From Salinivibrio kushneri (GTDB lineage: Bacteria > Pseudomonadota > Gammaproteobacteria > Enterobacterales > Vibrionaceae): 64,000 nucleotides of DNA. The DNA lies in the NCBI RefSeq assembly GCF_005280275.1, contig NZ_CP040021.1:1823001-1887000 (forward strand). Direction: 5' to 3'. The notes under the pieces are model-generated. The model did no database searches and was not told the DNA's origin. It worked only from the letters and a program-made list of their open reading frames with translations. The position numbers and the translations under genes were made by a program. Below are positions 17,508 through 27,292 of the stretch, piece after piece. Within the stretch, counting starts at the first letter, position 1. Each line of letters opens with the position of its first letter.

Positions 17508-18491
17508 TTAACCAACGATATCTCGGCAAGCTGATTTAATTCCGTTGGCATTTTTATATCCTCCATCAACTAATAGCTTAATTATGGCTACTAGCCTCGC
17601 GAAAAATGATTTCTTCGCTATAGCTAGTCTCGCCGCCGATACTTTTACATTATTAGAGTAATTTGATTTAAGTTTAGTTAAAGATGTCTTGTGCTCATCA
17701 GGGGCTAATTCTATTGCCCTACTGAGCCCGGCGATAAAAATTTCTAACTGCTCTAACTGCTGACTTCGAGCTACGATTGTATCTTGCCGAAATAGTCTTT
17801 TCCATGTTTCGATTCTAACCTGATTACGCGTCACTTTAGTCGTACGGTTAGCAATAAACTGTGACTCATTCGTTTCATGGCGACGATAATACTGCAAAGG
17901 CGTCGTATCTATCACTTTAGCATTTAAGCCATCGGCAAACTGAATCAGCCAGTTGTCATGCCCTTTAAATCCTGAAGGGATTGGCATACAAAGTTCTAAC
18001 AAATCTCTCCGCACGGCACAACAGCTGCCCATCACAAACCTATTCATGCTAAAACCTGCAGAGCGTATTTGTCCTATCTTGGTTAAACCAACTTCATTTA
18101 GCTTTCCGTCGGTAAGTTTGGCATCGTTCATTAGCGCTAATGCGTGGGGATTACGCTTGGCGATTTCGAATATGTATGCAATTTTGTTAGGGAACCAAAC
18201 ATCATCTTGATCACTAAGGAAAACCAAATCCCCTGTTGTTTTCGCTAGCGCAGCGTTAAAATTACCACAATAACCCAGATTTTTTTTATTACGATGAAAT
18301 TCAACAGAGAACGGAGCCTTTTTAGCAAAATCGCTTACAATAAATTCGGTTTGATCTGTTGAACAGTCATCTGTAATAATCAATTCATCTGGTTGCATCG
18401 TCTGGTCAAGAAAGCTTTGCAGTTGTTCTTCTATATATTCGGCACCGTTATAGGTTGCCATAGCTATGGAGATTCTCTTGAGACGTCTCAT
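17508..18491 (-). CDS. Family 2 glycosyltransferase, rhamnosyltransferase-like
   Basis: 327 aa. ISIAMATYNGAEYIEEQL, ELIITDDCSTDQTE and VFLSDQDDVWFPNK (the DQDD metal/nucleotide motif) are typical of the GT2 subgroup that includes many rhamnosyl- and related transferases. This makes it a candidate user of the dTDP-rhamnose made by rfbBADC (inference). Its ATG overlaps the stop of the GT4 gene upstream by 4 bases, showing coupled translation. The 3' end lies 21 bases from the ISAs1 fragment; the C-terminus looks complete. Confidence 0.88.
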   Translation of the reverse strand: MRRLKRISIAMATYNGAEYIEEQLQSFLDQTMQPDELIITDDCSTDQTEFIVSDFAKKAPFSVEFHRNKKNLGYCGNFNAALAKTTGDLVFLSDQDDVWFPNKIAYIFEIAKRNPHALALMNDAKLTDGKLNEVGLTKIGQIRSAGFSMNRFVMGSCCAVRRDLLELCMPIPSGFKGHDNWLIQFADGLNAKVIDTTPLQYYRRHETNESQFIANRTTKVTRNQVRIETWKRLFRQDTIVARSQQLEQLEIFIAGLSRAIELAPDEHKTSLTKLKSNYSNNVKVSAARLAIAKKSFFARLVAIIKLLVDGGYKNANGIKSACRDIVG

Positions 18492-19630
18492 TTTTCCAAA
18501 ACCTTCGATATTACTCCTTCACAACCTTCTATGTATTTTTGAACAGAAAACTCGGACATGACACGATCTTTTGCATTTTTTCTAAGCTGGTTACTAAATG
18601 CTTCATCATCGATTAAAAGCTCGATAGCTTTACAAAGTTCTAAAAAATCACCAGGCATAACTAATAATCCAGTCTTTTTATGCAAGATAAACTCTTTATT
18701 TCCATCTATATTGGTTGCAATAATACTGGCTTCTAGACAAGCAGCCTCTAGATTAACTCGCGCAAAGGGCTCTATACGTGACGTCATACAAAAGACATCC
18801 ATTGCTTTAAAAGCGGGTCTAGGGTCATTTTGAAATGGAAAATGTAGTATTTGTTTCCCTAAGTATGGTTGGACTCTTGTCTGTTCTGCATACCCTTCAA
18901 ATTCGTTCACATCACCACCCACCACAATAAAAACCAAGTCGTTTCTTTTATCAATTAGATGTTTGGCTGAAAGTAAAAAAACATCCAACCCCTTTCGCTC
19001 ATTGATATTTCCTAAATAACCAACAATCTTTTTTCCTGTGCCATTTTTAAACCTAAGATCAGAGATTGGTTTATTACAAAATGCATCACAATCAATTCCG
19101 TTATACACTTTCTCAACGTTGGCAGAAGGTGATTGTAAGCGTTCTAGCACTAACTGTCGGATACTTTCAGAAACGCAAATAAAGTGATCTGCATTATCAA
19201 AAACCGATCGTGTAATCTTTTCCCTTTTTCCCGAACCAGGGAAGATGTAATTCTTACCCTCCCTAACATGTACTATATTTTTTATTCCAAAGAATCGTGA
19301 CAAGATAACTGGCCAACTATTTGATATAGTATTTACATAAATCAAATCTGGTGCTTTTCTTTTGATCAAATAAGCCATTTTAATGAATTCAAAAAGACGC
19401 CCAATCTTTCTTAGCACCTTATAGAATAAAGAACAGTGCTTACATAAAAAATAGGGCTTCAACACAGTGATTTTCAAACCCTTATCTTGAGCAGCTGATA
19501 CAAGATCACCTCGTCCAATTGTGACAATTTCAATGTCATATTTATCTTGAATTCCATCAGCCAATATTAATATACTCCGTGGAGCTCCGTACATTTTCGA
19601 CTCATGTGAAAAGAAAATAATTTTTTTCAT
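18488..19630 (-). CDS. Family 4 glycosyltransferase (GT-B fold)
   Basis: 380 aa. The N-terminal domain opens KIIFFSHESKMYGAPRSIL. The C-terminal Rossmann domain has KVYNGIDCDAF, IVGYLGNINERKGLDVFL and the donor-binding SRIEPFARVNLEAACLEA, the E-x7-E motif of GT4. It retains configuration and uses a nucleotide sugar at the cytoplasmic membrane face. It is the first gene after rfbC copy B, separated by an ISAs1 relic, and overlaps the next transferase by 4 bases. Substrate unknown. Confidence 0.9.
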   Translation of the reverse strand: MKKIIFFSHESKMYGAPRSILILADGIQDKYDIEIVTIGRGDLVSAAQDKGLKITVLKPYFLCKHCSLFYKVLRKIGRLFEFIKMAYLIKRKAPDLIYVNTISNSWPVILSRFFGIKNIVHVREGKNYIFPGSGKREKITRSVFDNADHFICVSESIRQLVLERLQSPSANVEKVYNGIDCDAFCNKPISDLRFKNGTGKKIVGYLGNINERKGLDVFLLSAKHLIDKRNDLVFIVVGGDVNEFEGYAEQTRVQPYLGKQILHFPFQNDPRPAFKAMDVFCMTSRIEPFARVNLEAACLEASIIATNIDGNKEFILHKKTGLLVMPGDFLELCKAIELLIDDEAFSNQLRKNAKDRVMSEFSVQKYIEGCEGVISKVLEK

Positions 19631-19658
19631 TTATACCTACTTTTTAAAGATGCTTACT

Positions 19659-20050
19659 CACGGAAAACGCATGATCATCCTCGTCATGAAGGGCTTCCCA
19701 GCACGTTCGCTAGGTACTATTGATTCAATGCATACGTCATTCGCTTTCGTTGATTACCCGCTTGGAAACTCTTCTTTTTCTTTAATAAATTCAAAGCTAT
19801 TTATCTTATTCGAGCAAAAGATTCCGTTTTGTTATTTACTATTGTTCGACATATATCTTATTTAACCGGACATCAATTTTCCAGGATATCGGTTCAATTA
19901 ACTAATACGAGCACCTGGCACCATGAAGCTTTTTCACTTTGAGTGCTTTTGAGCTTATATAATAGCACAGTAAAATATCTGACTATTCGGTACATCTTTT
20001 CCTTAGTAACTACTTATCATGATTCCCATCGTCTTTAATTCAAGTCAATT
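19659..20050 (-). pseudogene. Decayed ISAs1-family element
   Basis: The IS end CACGGAAAACGCATGATC and ~380 bp of the transposase 3' part align with the intact copy, including GGGCTTCCCAGCACG, TTTCTTTAATAAATTCAAAG and GAGCTTATATAATAGC. Many substitutions, frameshifts and stops are present. Similarity ends where the rfbC coding end begins. It is older than the 17.2-kb fragment. It fills the 418-base gap between the GT4 gene and rfbC. Confidence 0.8.
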
Positions 20051-20615
20051 ATAAGCTAAATTTTAAGCTACCATTTCTATTAAGCTCGGATAACGTAGAA
20101 CCGTTCTTATCCTTATGAGAAAGTTGTGGTTTGGTTGCTATTGGCCACTGAATACCTAGCTCAGGATCGTCCCACTGCAAGGTCACTTCACCAGTTGGAT
20201 TATAAAAATCCGTGCATTTATAGACAAATTCCGCTTCTTCGCTAGTCACATAAAACCCATGCGCAAAGCCTTCGGGTACCCACAACTGGCGTTTATTCTC
20301 AGCGGATAAATAAATCCCCTCCCACTGCCCAAAGGTCGGGGAGCCTTGGCGTAGGTCAACGGCCACATCAAACACTTCGCCACTCACCACGCGAACAAGC
20401 TTTCCTTGTGTGTTTTGGGTTTGGTAATGCAACCCGCGCAAAATACCCTGCGCTGATTTAGAATGATTATCTTGCACAAACGACGTGGGTTTGCCTGCGA
20501 CTTGTTCATCAAAACGTTGCTGGTGCCAAGTTTCCATGAAAAACCCCCGCTCATCACCAAAGACTGACGGCTCAATGATTTTCACATCGGGGATAGTCGT
20601 TTCAATTACTTGCAT
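20049..20615 (-). CDS. rfbC: dTDP-4-dehydrorhamnose 3,5-epimerase (copy B)
   Basis: RmlC, a cupin-fold epimerase, 188 aa from MQVIETTIPDVK. Conserved parts are GDERGFFMETW, FVQDNHSKSAQGILRGLHYQ (catalytic His in LRGLHYQ), VDLRQGSPTFG and YKCTDFYNP. Start chosen by matching copy A and the family; the longer frame reads into rfbD. The last codons (GSLKFSL) abut the ISAs1 relic, so the C-terminus may have been altered slightly by the insertion, but the length is normal (183-190 aa in relatives). Confidence 0.94.
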   Translation of the reverse strand: MQVIETTIPDVKIIEPSVFGDERGFFMETWHQQRFDEQVAGKPTSFVQDNHSKSAQGILRGLHYQTQNTQGKLVRVVSGEVFDVAVDLRQGSPTFGQWEGIYLSAENKRQLWVPEGFAHGFYVTSEEAEFVYKCTDFYNPTGEVTLQWDDPELGIQWPIATKPQLSHKDKNGSTLSELNRNGSLKFSL

Positions 20616-20619
20616 TCGG

Positions 20620-21501
20620 TTAATCCTGATAACGAATAAGGTTGCCGAGCGCGTGTTGCCAATCACTCGCTGGAATTGAAAAGTGAGTCATAATTTTGCT
20701 GGTGTTTAAACGTGAATTCGCGGGCCGTGTCGCAGGAGTTGGGTACTCAGCCGTTGAAATAGGTGTCACCGTGGGTGTTGTTTTTAACACACCTTGCTCA
20801 TGAGCACGGGTAAAAATCGTCGACGCAAACTCACACCAACTCACATGCGGCTCGCCGGCAAAATGATAGACGCCATAGGCCACGTCGTTTCCTGCATCAA
20901 TACACTGGGCGATATAGATCAACGCCTTGGCGAGATCGCCCGCATACGTCGGGCCACATACCTGATCATCAACAATGCTCAAAGCATCGCGCTGAGACGC
21001 CAAGCGCAGCATGGTTTTAACAAAATTACCGCCATGCTCACCAAACACCCATGCCGTGCGGATAATAATGTGCTTTGAACACGCGGTTTGTATCGCCTGC
21101 TCTCCGGCCAGTTTACTCGCGCCATAAACACTTTGTGACTCGGGGCAGTCTTGCTCGTGGTAAGCGCCTTCTTTATCGCCGGCAAAGACATAATCGGTCG
21201 AAATATGTAACAGCGCCGCCCCTTGCTGTTCCGCCGCGTCTGCTAAATATTTTGCGCCCTTTTGGTTAATGGCATAGGCAAGGTCACGATCGCTTTCTGC
21301 TCCATCAACGGCGGTATACGCCGCGGCATTGATAATCACCGTCGGCTTAAATTCACTGACCTTGTTTAACACTGCCGTACGATCGGTAATATCTAATTGA
21401 TGCCTGTCGCAAGCCAATATAGTGACTTGCTCATTCCCCCTCAATTGCTCAACCAGGCAGTGACCGACTTGCCCTTGACTACCGGTTATTAGAATGCGCA
21501 T
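20620..21501 (-). CDS. rfbD: dTDP-4-dehydrorhamnose reductase (copy B)
   Basis: Second RmlD, 293 aa from [13 protein letters not shown], with STDYVFAGD and the catalytic YGASKLAGE. Compared with copy A it carries scattered replacements, for example EQLRGNEQ for EQLMDNEQ. In one conserved stretch it reads [11 protein letters not shown] where copy A has [11 protein letters not shown]; the DDQ-x-G/x-PT region is well conserved in the family, so the Cys is unusual. Overlaps the rfbA end by 23 bases and precedes rfbC by 4. Confidence 0.94.
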   Translation of the reverse strand: MRILITGSQGQVGHCLVEQLRGNEQVTILACDRHQLDITDRTAVLNKVSEFKPTVIINAAAYTAVDGAESDRDLAYAINQKGAKYLADAAEQQGAALLHISTDYVFAGDKEGAYHEQDCPESQSVYGASKLAGEQAIQTACSKHIIIRTAWVFGEHGGNFVKTMLRLASQRDALSIVDDQVCGPTYAGDLAKALIYIAQCIDAGNDVAYGVYHFAGEPHVSWCEFASTIFTRAHEQGVLKTTPTVTPISTAEYPTPATRPANSRLNTSKIMTHFSIPASDWQHALGNLIRYQD

Positions 21502-22390
21502 CAGGCTGCCCTTTTTTTGCTCCGGATTCACTGATCAGTTTTGCTAAATACTGGCCGTAATCATTTTTCATCATCGGCTCGGCCATCGCCAGTAGTTGCT
21601 CGTCACTTAGCCAGCCCTGTCGCCAGGCGATCTCTTCTAAACAGGCGACTTTTAACCCTTGCACATTTTCAATGGTTTGCACAAACGACGATGCCTCATG
21701 CAAACTCTCATGGGTACCAGTATCAAGCCACGCAAAACCACGGCCTAAGAGTTCAACGTTGAGTGCATCATCATGTAAGTACATTTCATTAATCGCCGTG
21801 ATCTCTAACTCACCACGGGCCGAAGGCGTCACCCGTTTCGCCATGTCGACCACTCGGTTATCATAAAAATACAACCCGGTGACCGCGTACTGGGATTTTG
21901 GCGCTGACGGTTTTTCTTCAATCGATATGGCCTTCATTGTCTCGTCAAATTCAACCACACCAAAACGCTCAGGATCTTTGACTTGATAGCCAAAAACGGT
22001 CGCACCTGATTCACGTGCGGCGGCACGCTTAAGTGTCTTGGAAAAAGACTGACCGTAAAAAATGTTATCGCCCAGCACTAAGCAGACATTGTCATCGCCG
22101 ATAAATTGTTCACCAATGATAAACGCCTGCGCTAATCCGTCAGGACTTGGCTGTACCGCATACTCCAGATGAAGTCCAAAATCAGACCCATCCCCCAAAA
22201 GACGCTTAAACGCGGCATTGTCTTCTGGCGTCGTAATAATCAAAATGTCGCGAATGCCAGCCAACATCAAGGTGGATAGTGGATAAAACACCATCGGCTT
22301 GTCATAAATGGGCAAAAGCTGTTTCGATACACCGCGTGTTAGCGGATACAAACGCGAACCTGACCCGCCAGCAAGGATAATTCCTTTCAT
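21479..22390 (-). CDS. rfbA: Glucose-1-phosphate thymidylyltransferase (copy B)
   Basis: Second RmlA, 303 aa, with [11 protein letters not shown] at the N-terminus, [11 protein letters not shown] and the C-terminal [11 protein letters not shown]. It differs from copy A at only a few residues (for example EQFIGDD for EDFIGDD, VTPSARG for VKPSARG). Start at MKGIILAGG. The 77-base spacer to rfbB is nearly identical to that of copy A, with about two differences, although coding parts have diverged more at synonymous positions. Confidence 0.95.
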   Translation of the reverse strand: MKGIILAGGSGSRLYPLTRGVSKQLLPIYDKPMVFYPLSTLMLAGIRDILIITTPEDNAAFKRLLGDGSDFGLHLEYAVQPSPDGLAQAFIIGEQFIGDDNVCLVLGDNIFYGQSFSKTLKRAAARESGATVFGYQVKDPERFGVVEFDETMKAISIEEKPSAPKSQYAVTGLYFYDNRVVDMAKRVTPSARGELEITAINEMYLHDDALNVELLGRGFAWLDTGTHESLHEASSFVQTIENVQGLKVACLEEIAWRQGWLSDEQLLAMAEPMMKNDYGQYLAKLISESGAKKGQPDAHSNNR

Positions 22391-22467
22391 AAAAAACAGT
22401 CCTAGATCCAAGCTCCCAGGCCCACACGCCCGCGAGCAAAAAGCAAAGATTTGAAAAAGTGTGGAAG

Positions 22468-23538
22468 CTAGTTCGCGCCTAGCCGCTCGCGTGTGTAAGA
22501 GCCATCAAGCACGCGCTGCCACCATTCACGGTTGACCAAGTACCATTCCACCGTTTTGCGAATACCCGATTCGAAGGTTTCTTGTGGCGTCCAACCCAGC
22601 TCGCGTTCAATTTTAGTCGCATCGATCGCATAACGAACATCGTGACCAGGGCGATCGGAAACACACGTAATCAATGAGGCATGTCGCGTATTGCGTGGAT
22701 AGCCCCGTTCATGCATGGGTACAAGCTCGTCCATAATGGCACAAATCGTTTTCACGACTTCGATATTCTGCTTCTCGTTATGGCCGCCGATGTTATAGGT
22801 TTCACCCACTGTGCCTTTCGTCACCACCTGATACAGCGCCCGAGCATGATCATCAACAAACAGCCAATCACGTACCTGTAAGCCATTGCCGTAAACAGGT
22901 AACGGTTTACCTTCCAAGGCATTAAGAATCATGAGTGGGATCAGTTTTTCCGGGAAATGATAAGGGCCATAATTGTTAGAGCAGTTCGTCACTATTGTTG
23001 GCAAGCCGTATGTTGTTTGCCAGGCTCGCACTAAATGGTCACTTGATGCTTTGGATGCAGAGTAAGGGCTCGATGGCGCATAGGGAGTGGCTTCAGTGAA
23101 CAAATCATCGGTGCCGTGTAAATCACCGTACACTTCATCGGTGGAAATATGATGAAAGCGAAACGCCGCTTGGCGTTCAGCATCGAGGCTATTCCAGTAG
23201 CACCGAGCGGCTTCTAACAAGGTATAGGTACCGACAATGTTGGTCTCGATAAATGCCGCTGGCCCATCAATGGAACGATCCACATGGGACTCAGCTGCTA
23301 AATGCATTACCGCGTCCGGCTGATGGGTTGTAAAGACTCGTTCAAGCGCTTCACGATCGCCAATATCAACCTGCTCGAACGCATACCTCGGGTTATCTTC
23401 CCAACCGGCGAGGGATTCCAAATTACCGGCGTAGGTTAGCTTATCAACATTGACGACCGAGTCTGTCGTGTGCCCGATAATATATCGAATCACCGCAGAG
23501 CCAATAAATCCAGCCCCACCTGTCATGAGTATAACCAT
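22468..23538 (-). CDS. rfbB: dTDP-glucose 4,6-dehydratase (copy B)
   Basis: Second RmlB, 356 aa, beginning [14 protein letters not shown], with [22 protein letters not shown] and YSASKASSD. Copy A begins MKILVTGG; the N-terminal change may mark the edge of the duplicated block. Divergence elsewhere is mostly synonymous plus small patches such as [15 protein letters not shown] against [15 protein letters not shown]. Upstream, 23539-23769 is AT-rich and contains a near-palindrome AACGTAAACTTTTACGTT but no gene. Confidence 0.95.
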   Translation of the reverse strand: MVILMTGGAGFIGSAVIRYIIGHTTDSVVNVDKLTYAGNLESLAGWEDNPRYAFEQVDIGDREALERVFTTHQPDAVMHLAAESHVDRSIDGPAAFIETNIVGTYTLLEAARCYWNSLDAERQAAFRFHHISTDEVYGDLHGTDDLFTEATPYAPSSPYSASKASSDHLVRAWQTTYGLPTIVTNCSNNYGPYHFPEKLIPLMILNALEGKPLPVYGNGLQVRDWLFVDDHARALYQVVTKGTVGETYNIGGHNEKQNIEVVKTICAIMDELVPMHERGYPRNTRHASLITCVSDRPGHDVRYAIDATKIERELGWTPQETFESGIRKTVEWYLVNREWWQRVLDGSYTRERLGAN

Positions 23539-23769
23539 AAATAATATTACTTATGTTAAAAACATTGTGGTACGTATTTGATACGTGTGCTACCTGTAAT
23601 AGAGAACGTAAACTTTTACGTTAAGAGTATGGGTACCATTTGAAAGTCTCTATCGTCATCTGACAACCTATAAAATAATTACAATTAATACGTTTTTATA
23701 TCAATTTCAACGACTTTAAAAAACGAAGAAAAAGACCATATCCTTTAGACAGAATCCTATACTCTGGAT

Positions 23770-24486
23770 TTATTGTGCCTTTTGCATAAAAGTATGTACC
23801 CAGATCAATAACCCAATTGTTTTTTTATGAGGATAAACTTTAAAGTGGTGGTTCTCAACTCTAGTATTGAACGGATACACATATTCGTTTAAAGTACACT
23901 TTTCTCTAACGTAAGGCAAGGATATCTGATCTCTGCCTGCAGACATTTCGAAACAATCCCACCATAAGTTCATAGCTTCAATGACGTCCTTCTGATGATG
24001 CTTCCGAATAATGACATTGTTTTCAGTAAGACCTGCACTGTCTTTAAAACCCGCTTCTAAATACCGTTCATACTCTTGAAGCAGTTTATCTTTACTTCTT
24101 ACTTTACCCAACATTATACATGCATCAATTTCTTCGTAAACACTATTCCTTAATGGATGTTTTAGTAACCCAACATCCTTGCCAGATGCCAAAAAATCTT
24201 CAAAAAGATCTTTAATACGTTTCATGACTCTAATATTACTATCCACATATATGGAAACATCATAATCTTGCAAATATTTGTGGGGGAGCATCTTGATATG
24301 CCTATTGGCCTTAATAGGCTCAAATGTATTTATAATGGAGCAGTCAATTTCTCTTGTAACCCACCCCTTAACTTTAAAGTCTTTTCTATTTGTGAAAACT
24401 ATGTAATCAATATCACCTTCAATTTCTGCTGGAGGGAAAATAAAATCATAGTCACCCATTAAAACTGTGTAAACGACTTTATTCAC
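23770..24486 (-). CDS. DUF616/TOD1-MUCI70-type glycosyltransferase-like protein
   Basis: 238 aa. VVYTVLMGDYDF at the start, DIDYIVFTNRKDF, RHIKMLPHKYL, the Asp-containing VSIYVDSNIRV (possible DxN-type metal site), LLKHPLRNSVYEEI and LTENNVIIRKH are features I associate with the DUF616 family, the bacterial relatives of plant TOD1/MUCI70 putative glycosyltransferases. Its start overlaps the upstream transferase stop by 4 bases. Probably adds a sugar to the repeat unit; activity and donor are unknown. Assignment by motif memory, not a search. Confidence 0.7.
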   Translation of the reverse strand: MNKVVYTVLMGDYDFIFPPAEIEGDIDYIVFTNRKDFKVKGWVTREIDCSIINTFEPIKANRHIKMLPHKYLQDYDVSIYVDSNIRVMKRIKDLFEDFLASGKDVGLLKHPLRNSVYEEIDACIMLGKVRSKDKLLQEYERYLEAGFKDSAGLTENNVIIRKHHQKDVIEAMNLWWDCFEMSAGRDQISLPYVREKCTLNEYVYPFNTRVENHHFKVYPHKKTIGLLIWVHTFMQKAQ

Positions 24487-25355
24487 TTAACAAACCCGCC
24501 AGCAATCTTCTTTACAATAGAGAATAAAACAAACCGGAACCAAATTGAAAACTTAACTGGACTGAAAAACTGTGCTTGCCACGGCCCTTGCCAACGTTTA
24601 TCAATCTCCACTCTCAATGCATTTTTATCCATTGGTTCAAACTCAGATAATAGGTTGAGAAATACTTTATGATCCTTAGATTCGAAACGGCTTTCTTTTT
24701 TACTTTTTATTGCAGCCTCTAGCCCAAACATCACTGCGAGACGAACCAGATCGTTTTGCAAACAAAGCTGACGATATACTTGATACATGAGATCGTACTG
24801 GAATATTGCTCTGGAAACACAAGGAATTCTTCTATCTCTTTGAACGATTTTCATACCACGATGATACCCAAACTGGATAGCCTGAAGAATCGAGGGATTA
24901 GGAGAGTGCACCGCTACCGGTGCCGGTTTATCCCACACAATTCTCGATCTTCCAGGGTAGACCGGACTTGGATCTACAAAAAGGTTATCATTTAAGTCTG
25001 GCCACCTACAGCGATTGCTAAAGACGTGCATACCGATAATCGCTTTTTGAGAGCACCAATCAAGCACCGAAAACGCCACATGATCTAGTTCTAAATCGTC
25101 CTCAAAGATCTGGATCATTTCACTAAGGGTTTTAGTTGAATTAATAACCATATCCCCATCAACTTTAACAAAATATTGATAGTTATCGGAATTATCTTCT
25201 ATTGTTTTGTAGAGCCGAATATGGGCCTTCTTATTAGGCAAGTTTTTAATATGGACAACGTCAAAATCTACATTAACCTGATTATCTATCGCATGCTGTA
25301 CATCTTCTAGCTCATTTTCTCCCGCAGACATTATTATCACTAAAACTTTAGTCAT
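24483..25355 (-). CDS. Putative GT-A glycosyltransferase
   Basis: 290 aa. LVIIMSAGENELEDVQHAI, then DNYQYFVKVDGDMVIN, where VDGDM looks like the DxD nucleotide/metal motif of GT-A enzymes at about residues 66-70. The remainder (SNRCRWPDLNDNLF, MKIVQRDRRIP) matches no family I can name. It is translationally coupled to the DUF616 gene. A role in repeat-unit assembly is inferred from context. Upstream, 25356-25587 is a 232-base AT-rich gap without a visible gene. Confidence 0.65.
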   Translation of the reverse strand: MTKVLVIIMSAGENELEDVQHAIDNQVNVDFDVVHIKNLPNKKAHIRLYKTIEDNSDNYQYFVKVDGDMVINSTKTLSEMIQIFEDDLELDHVAFSVLDWCSQKAIIGMHVFSNRCRWPDLNDNLFVDPSPVYPGRSRIVWDKPAPVAVHSPNPSILQAIQFGYHRGMKIVQRDRRIPCVSRAIFQYDLMYQVYRQLCLQNDLVRLAVMFGLEAAIKSKKESRFESKDHKVFLNLLSEFEPMDKNALRVEIDKRWQGPWQAQFFSPVKFSIWFRFVLFSIVKKIAGGFVK

Positions 25356-25587
25356 AAACTTAGTTACCTTAAATAACGCACCCAGATTAAATAAAAACCA
25401 TATAAAAATTATCTAATAAAAGTTTTATATGCAGAAAGTCTCTAGTTTATTGAAACAATCAGTTATCAACTCTACACTTTTTATAAGTTCATTTTCTAAA
25501 AACGCAACACACACAACTCGAAAATCTGCTCCAATAGAACACTAACTTACGTGAAAGATGTCCAGTTGTAAGCAATAATGAATCAGA

Positions 25588-26379
25588 TTATCCTATTTCT
25601 TTTCTTCCAATGTTGAATGTTGTTGGATTTTTGCTTAGAGTTCCATATGCCTCTTTGTAGCCTGCAAGTTTTGCTAGTATTCTTGTCTTCAAATTATTAC
25701 CACCATAAGGATATGATAGTTTCTCTATACTGCAACCGAGTTTTTTTTCCAAGATAATCTTTGACACTCTTAATTCGTTGTAAACAACCCAAGAACTCTT
25801 ATTTGGCAAAAATATATGAGAGACACAATGGGAGCCTATCTCAACTAAAGGATGCTGTGCAATTTCTTTTAGTTCTTGCCAATCAAGAAAAACATTTTTT
25901 TGAAATTCCTCCCGATTAACTTTGTTCTCTTCAAAGAAATGCTCTACAAAGTTATCTCTTTCATCAAGTGATAGAAGCTTTAGCCTCCTATGTAAGACCT
26001 CAAAGAACGACTCTTTCTCTGAGCTGCTTTTTAATGACAAGTCAGCACCTTCATAGCTAAAGCAATCATATTCCTCTAAAAAATTACTTAGTTCTACCTC
26101 ATAAGGGTAAACGCTCCTATCTGTGAACCCCGTTGTTATAAATAAAAGAAGCTCCACTCGGTACTTTTCAACCAACGGCAAGAGGTTTTTTATACTTTTG
26201 TAACCATCATCGGCAGACAGCAATACATTATTATTTTCGCACAAATATTTTTCTACATCATTTGCAGTATCGATGTTCTTCCTATTTGCTGCAACCTGTC
26301 CTTTGATGACAAACGGGGTATCATGTAGATATATGATATTACTAGGGTATCTGTCCGGTTTCACTAACGCTTTACTCAT
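25588..26379 (-). CDS. Polysaccharide deacetylase family protein
   Basis: 263 aa carbohydrate esterase 4 fold. The metal/catalytic Asp motif appears as LLSADDGYKS (residues 53-62, usual TFDDG), the zinc-binding His-x3-His is in GSHCVSH (His184, His188), and SYPYGG follows at 222-227. These keep the Asp-His-His triad expected for N- or O-deacetylation of a sugar. No signal peptide is visible, so it may act in the cytoplasm on a lipid-linked intermediate or nucleotide sugar. De-N-acetylation would expose an amine for the nearby sulfotransferase (inference). AT-rich gene. Confidence 0.85.
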   Translation of the reverse strand: MSKALVKPDRYPSNIIYLHDTPFVIKGQVAANRKNIDTANDVEKYLCENNNVLLSADDGYKSIKNLLPLVEKYRVELLLFITTGFTDRSVYPYEVELSNFLEEYDCFSYEGADLSLKSSSEKESFFEVLHRRLKLLSLDERDNFVEHFFEENKVNREEFQKNVFLDWQELKEIAQHPLVEIGSHCVSHIFLPNKSSWVVYNELRVSKIILEKKLGCSIEKLSYPYGGNNLKTRILAKLAGYKEAYGTLSKNPTTFNIGRKEIG

Positions 26380-26468
26380 TAAGTTAATTTCTAGGTTTAT
26401 CTATTGATTATGTCAGACTTTTTATAAGTGTTGACTTTTCACCCAAAAAAGTTTTTTACCCTTAAAAA

Positions 26469-27284
26469 TTAATATTTATTCATCCAGCCACTTAAGTTTC
26501 TCCCGGTGATCTTCTCAAGTTCTTTTATATCTTCAATGTAAACGTCAATGATTTCATTTTTTATGGTTGTCGGTATATCCTCAAGTGTCTCTTTGTATGC
26601 TTTTTTCGATATTTTACCTTTCACTCTCACTGCGAGGTTTAGCAGCCTATTTTTTTCCTCCAGCTTCTTTTGAAATCTTGATTTGTAAGGGCGTGCGACA
26701 TTTACTTTCTTGTCTAAAATAGATGGTGAAAATGAACTATCAACGCCAATAAATTCACATGTTTGTTGATAAAAATTCTTTGGATCATCATTAAGATCAT
26801 CGAAGAATAATATTTTAATGTTTTTTTCAGAAAAAAACTCTAAGTATCTTTTGTAGTGGTGAGCATAGAAACCAGGTTCAATCCAGTTAGTAAAGAGATC
26901 GTAATTCTCAAAGATTTCTTCAAACTTGAAATTGAAACGATCTTTTTTCTTTTCATGCCAGTAGTGGGAAAATGCCCGCTCTAAAGGGTTTCTTGCCGTA
27001 AAGATAATTTTCGTGTCCGGGTTATAGTTAAATATCCGCTCAGGAGCTTTTGAGTCTCTCAAATAACTTGGGGTTGGTTCAAAAATCTTCAATTCAGACT
27101 CTTCTAGATCATCTGTACCAAAGTGTCCATCAAACCATGCTTGCCCGCGGTGAAAAAACATATTCATGTAGTGAATAGAATCTTTGGGAGACGTTACGAT
27201 TTGCGGGTGTTCTTTGAGCGCTCTATAAAGCCATGTAGTTCCACTCTTTTGTGGCCCAATATGAAAAACATTTGCTCTTTTCAT
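26469..27284 (-). CDS. PAPS-dependent sulfotransferase domain protein
   Basis: 271 aa. The 5'-phosphosulfate loop is GPQKSGTTWLY (residues 10-20) with the catalytic Lys13. The 3'-phosphate-binding motif is TARNPLERAFSHYWH (Arg98, Ser106). Both match the Sulfotransfer_1 family, including NodH-like and heparan-type carbohydrate enzymes. It transfers sulfate from PAPS to a hydroxyl or amine, here presumably on the capsule repeat unit. GAGGTAAC stands before the ATG. PAPS-making genes cysD, cysN and cysC lie just upstream in the same array, which strongly supports the role. Confidence 0.9.
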   Translation of the reverse strand: MKRANVFHIGPQKSGTTWLYRALKEHPQIVTSPKDSIHYMNMFFHRGQAWFDGHFGTDDLEESELKIFEPTPSYLRDSKAPERIFNYNPDTKIIFTARNPLERAFSHYWHEKKKDRFNFKFEEIFENYDLFTNWIEPGFYAHHYKRYLEFFSEKNIKILFFDDLNDDPKNFYQQTCEFIGVDSSFSPSILDKKVNVARPYKSRFQKKLEEKNRLLNLAVRVKGKISKKAYKETLEDIPTTIKNEIIDVYIEDIKELEKITGRNLSGWMNKY

Positions 27285-27292
27285 GTTACCTC

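Noticed and set aside
19650-19865. 71-aa plus-strand ORF
   Set aside because: Antisense to the decayed ISAs1 transposase.
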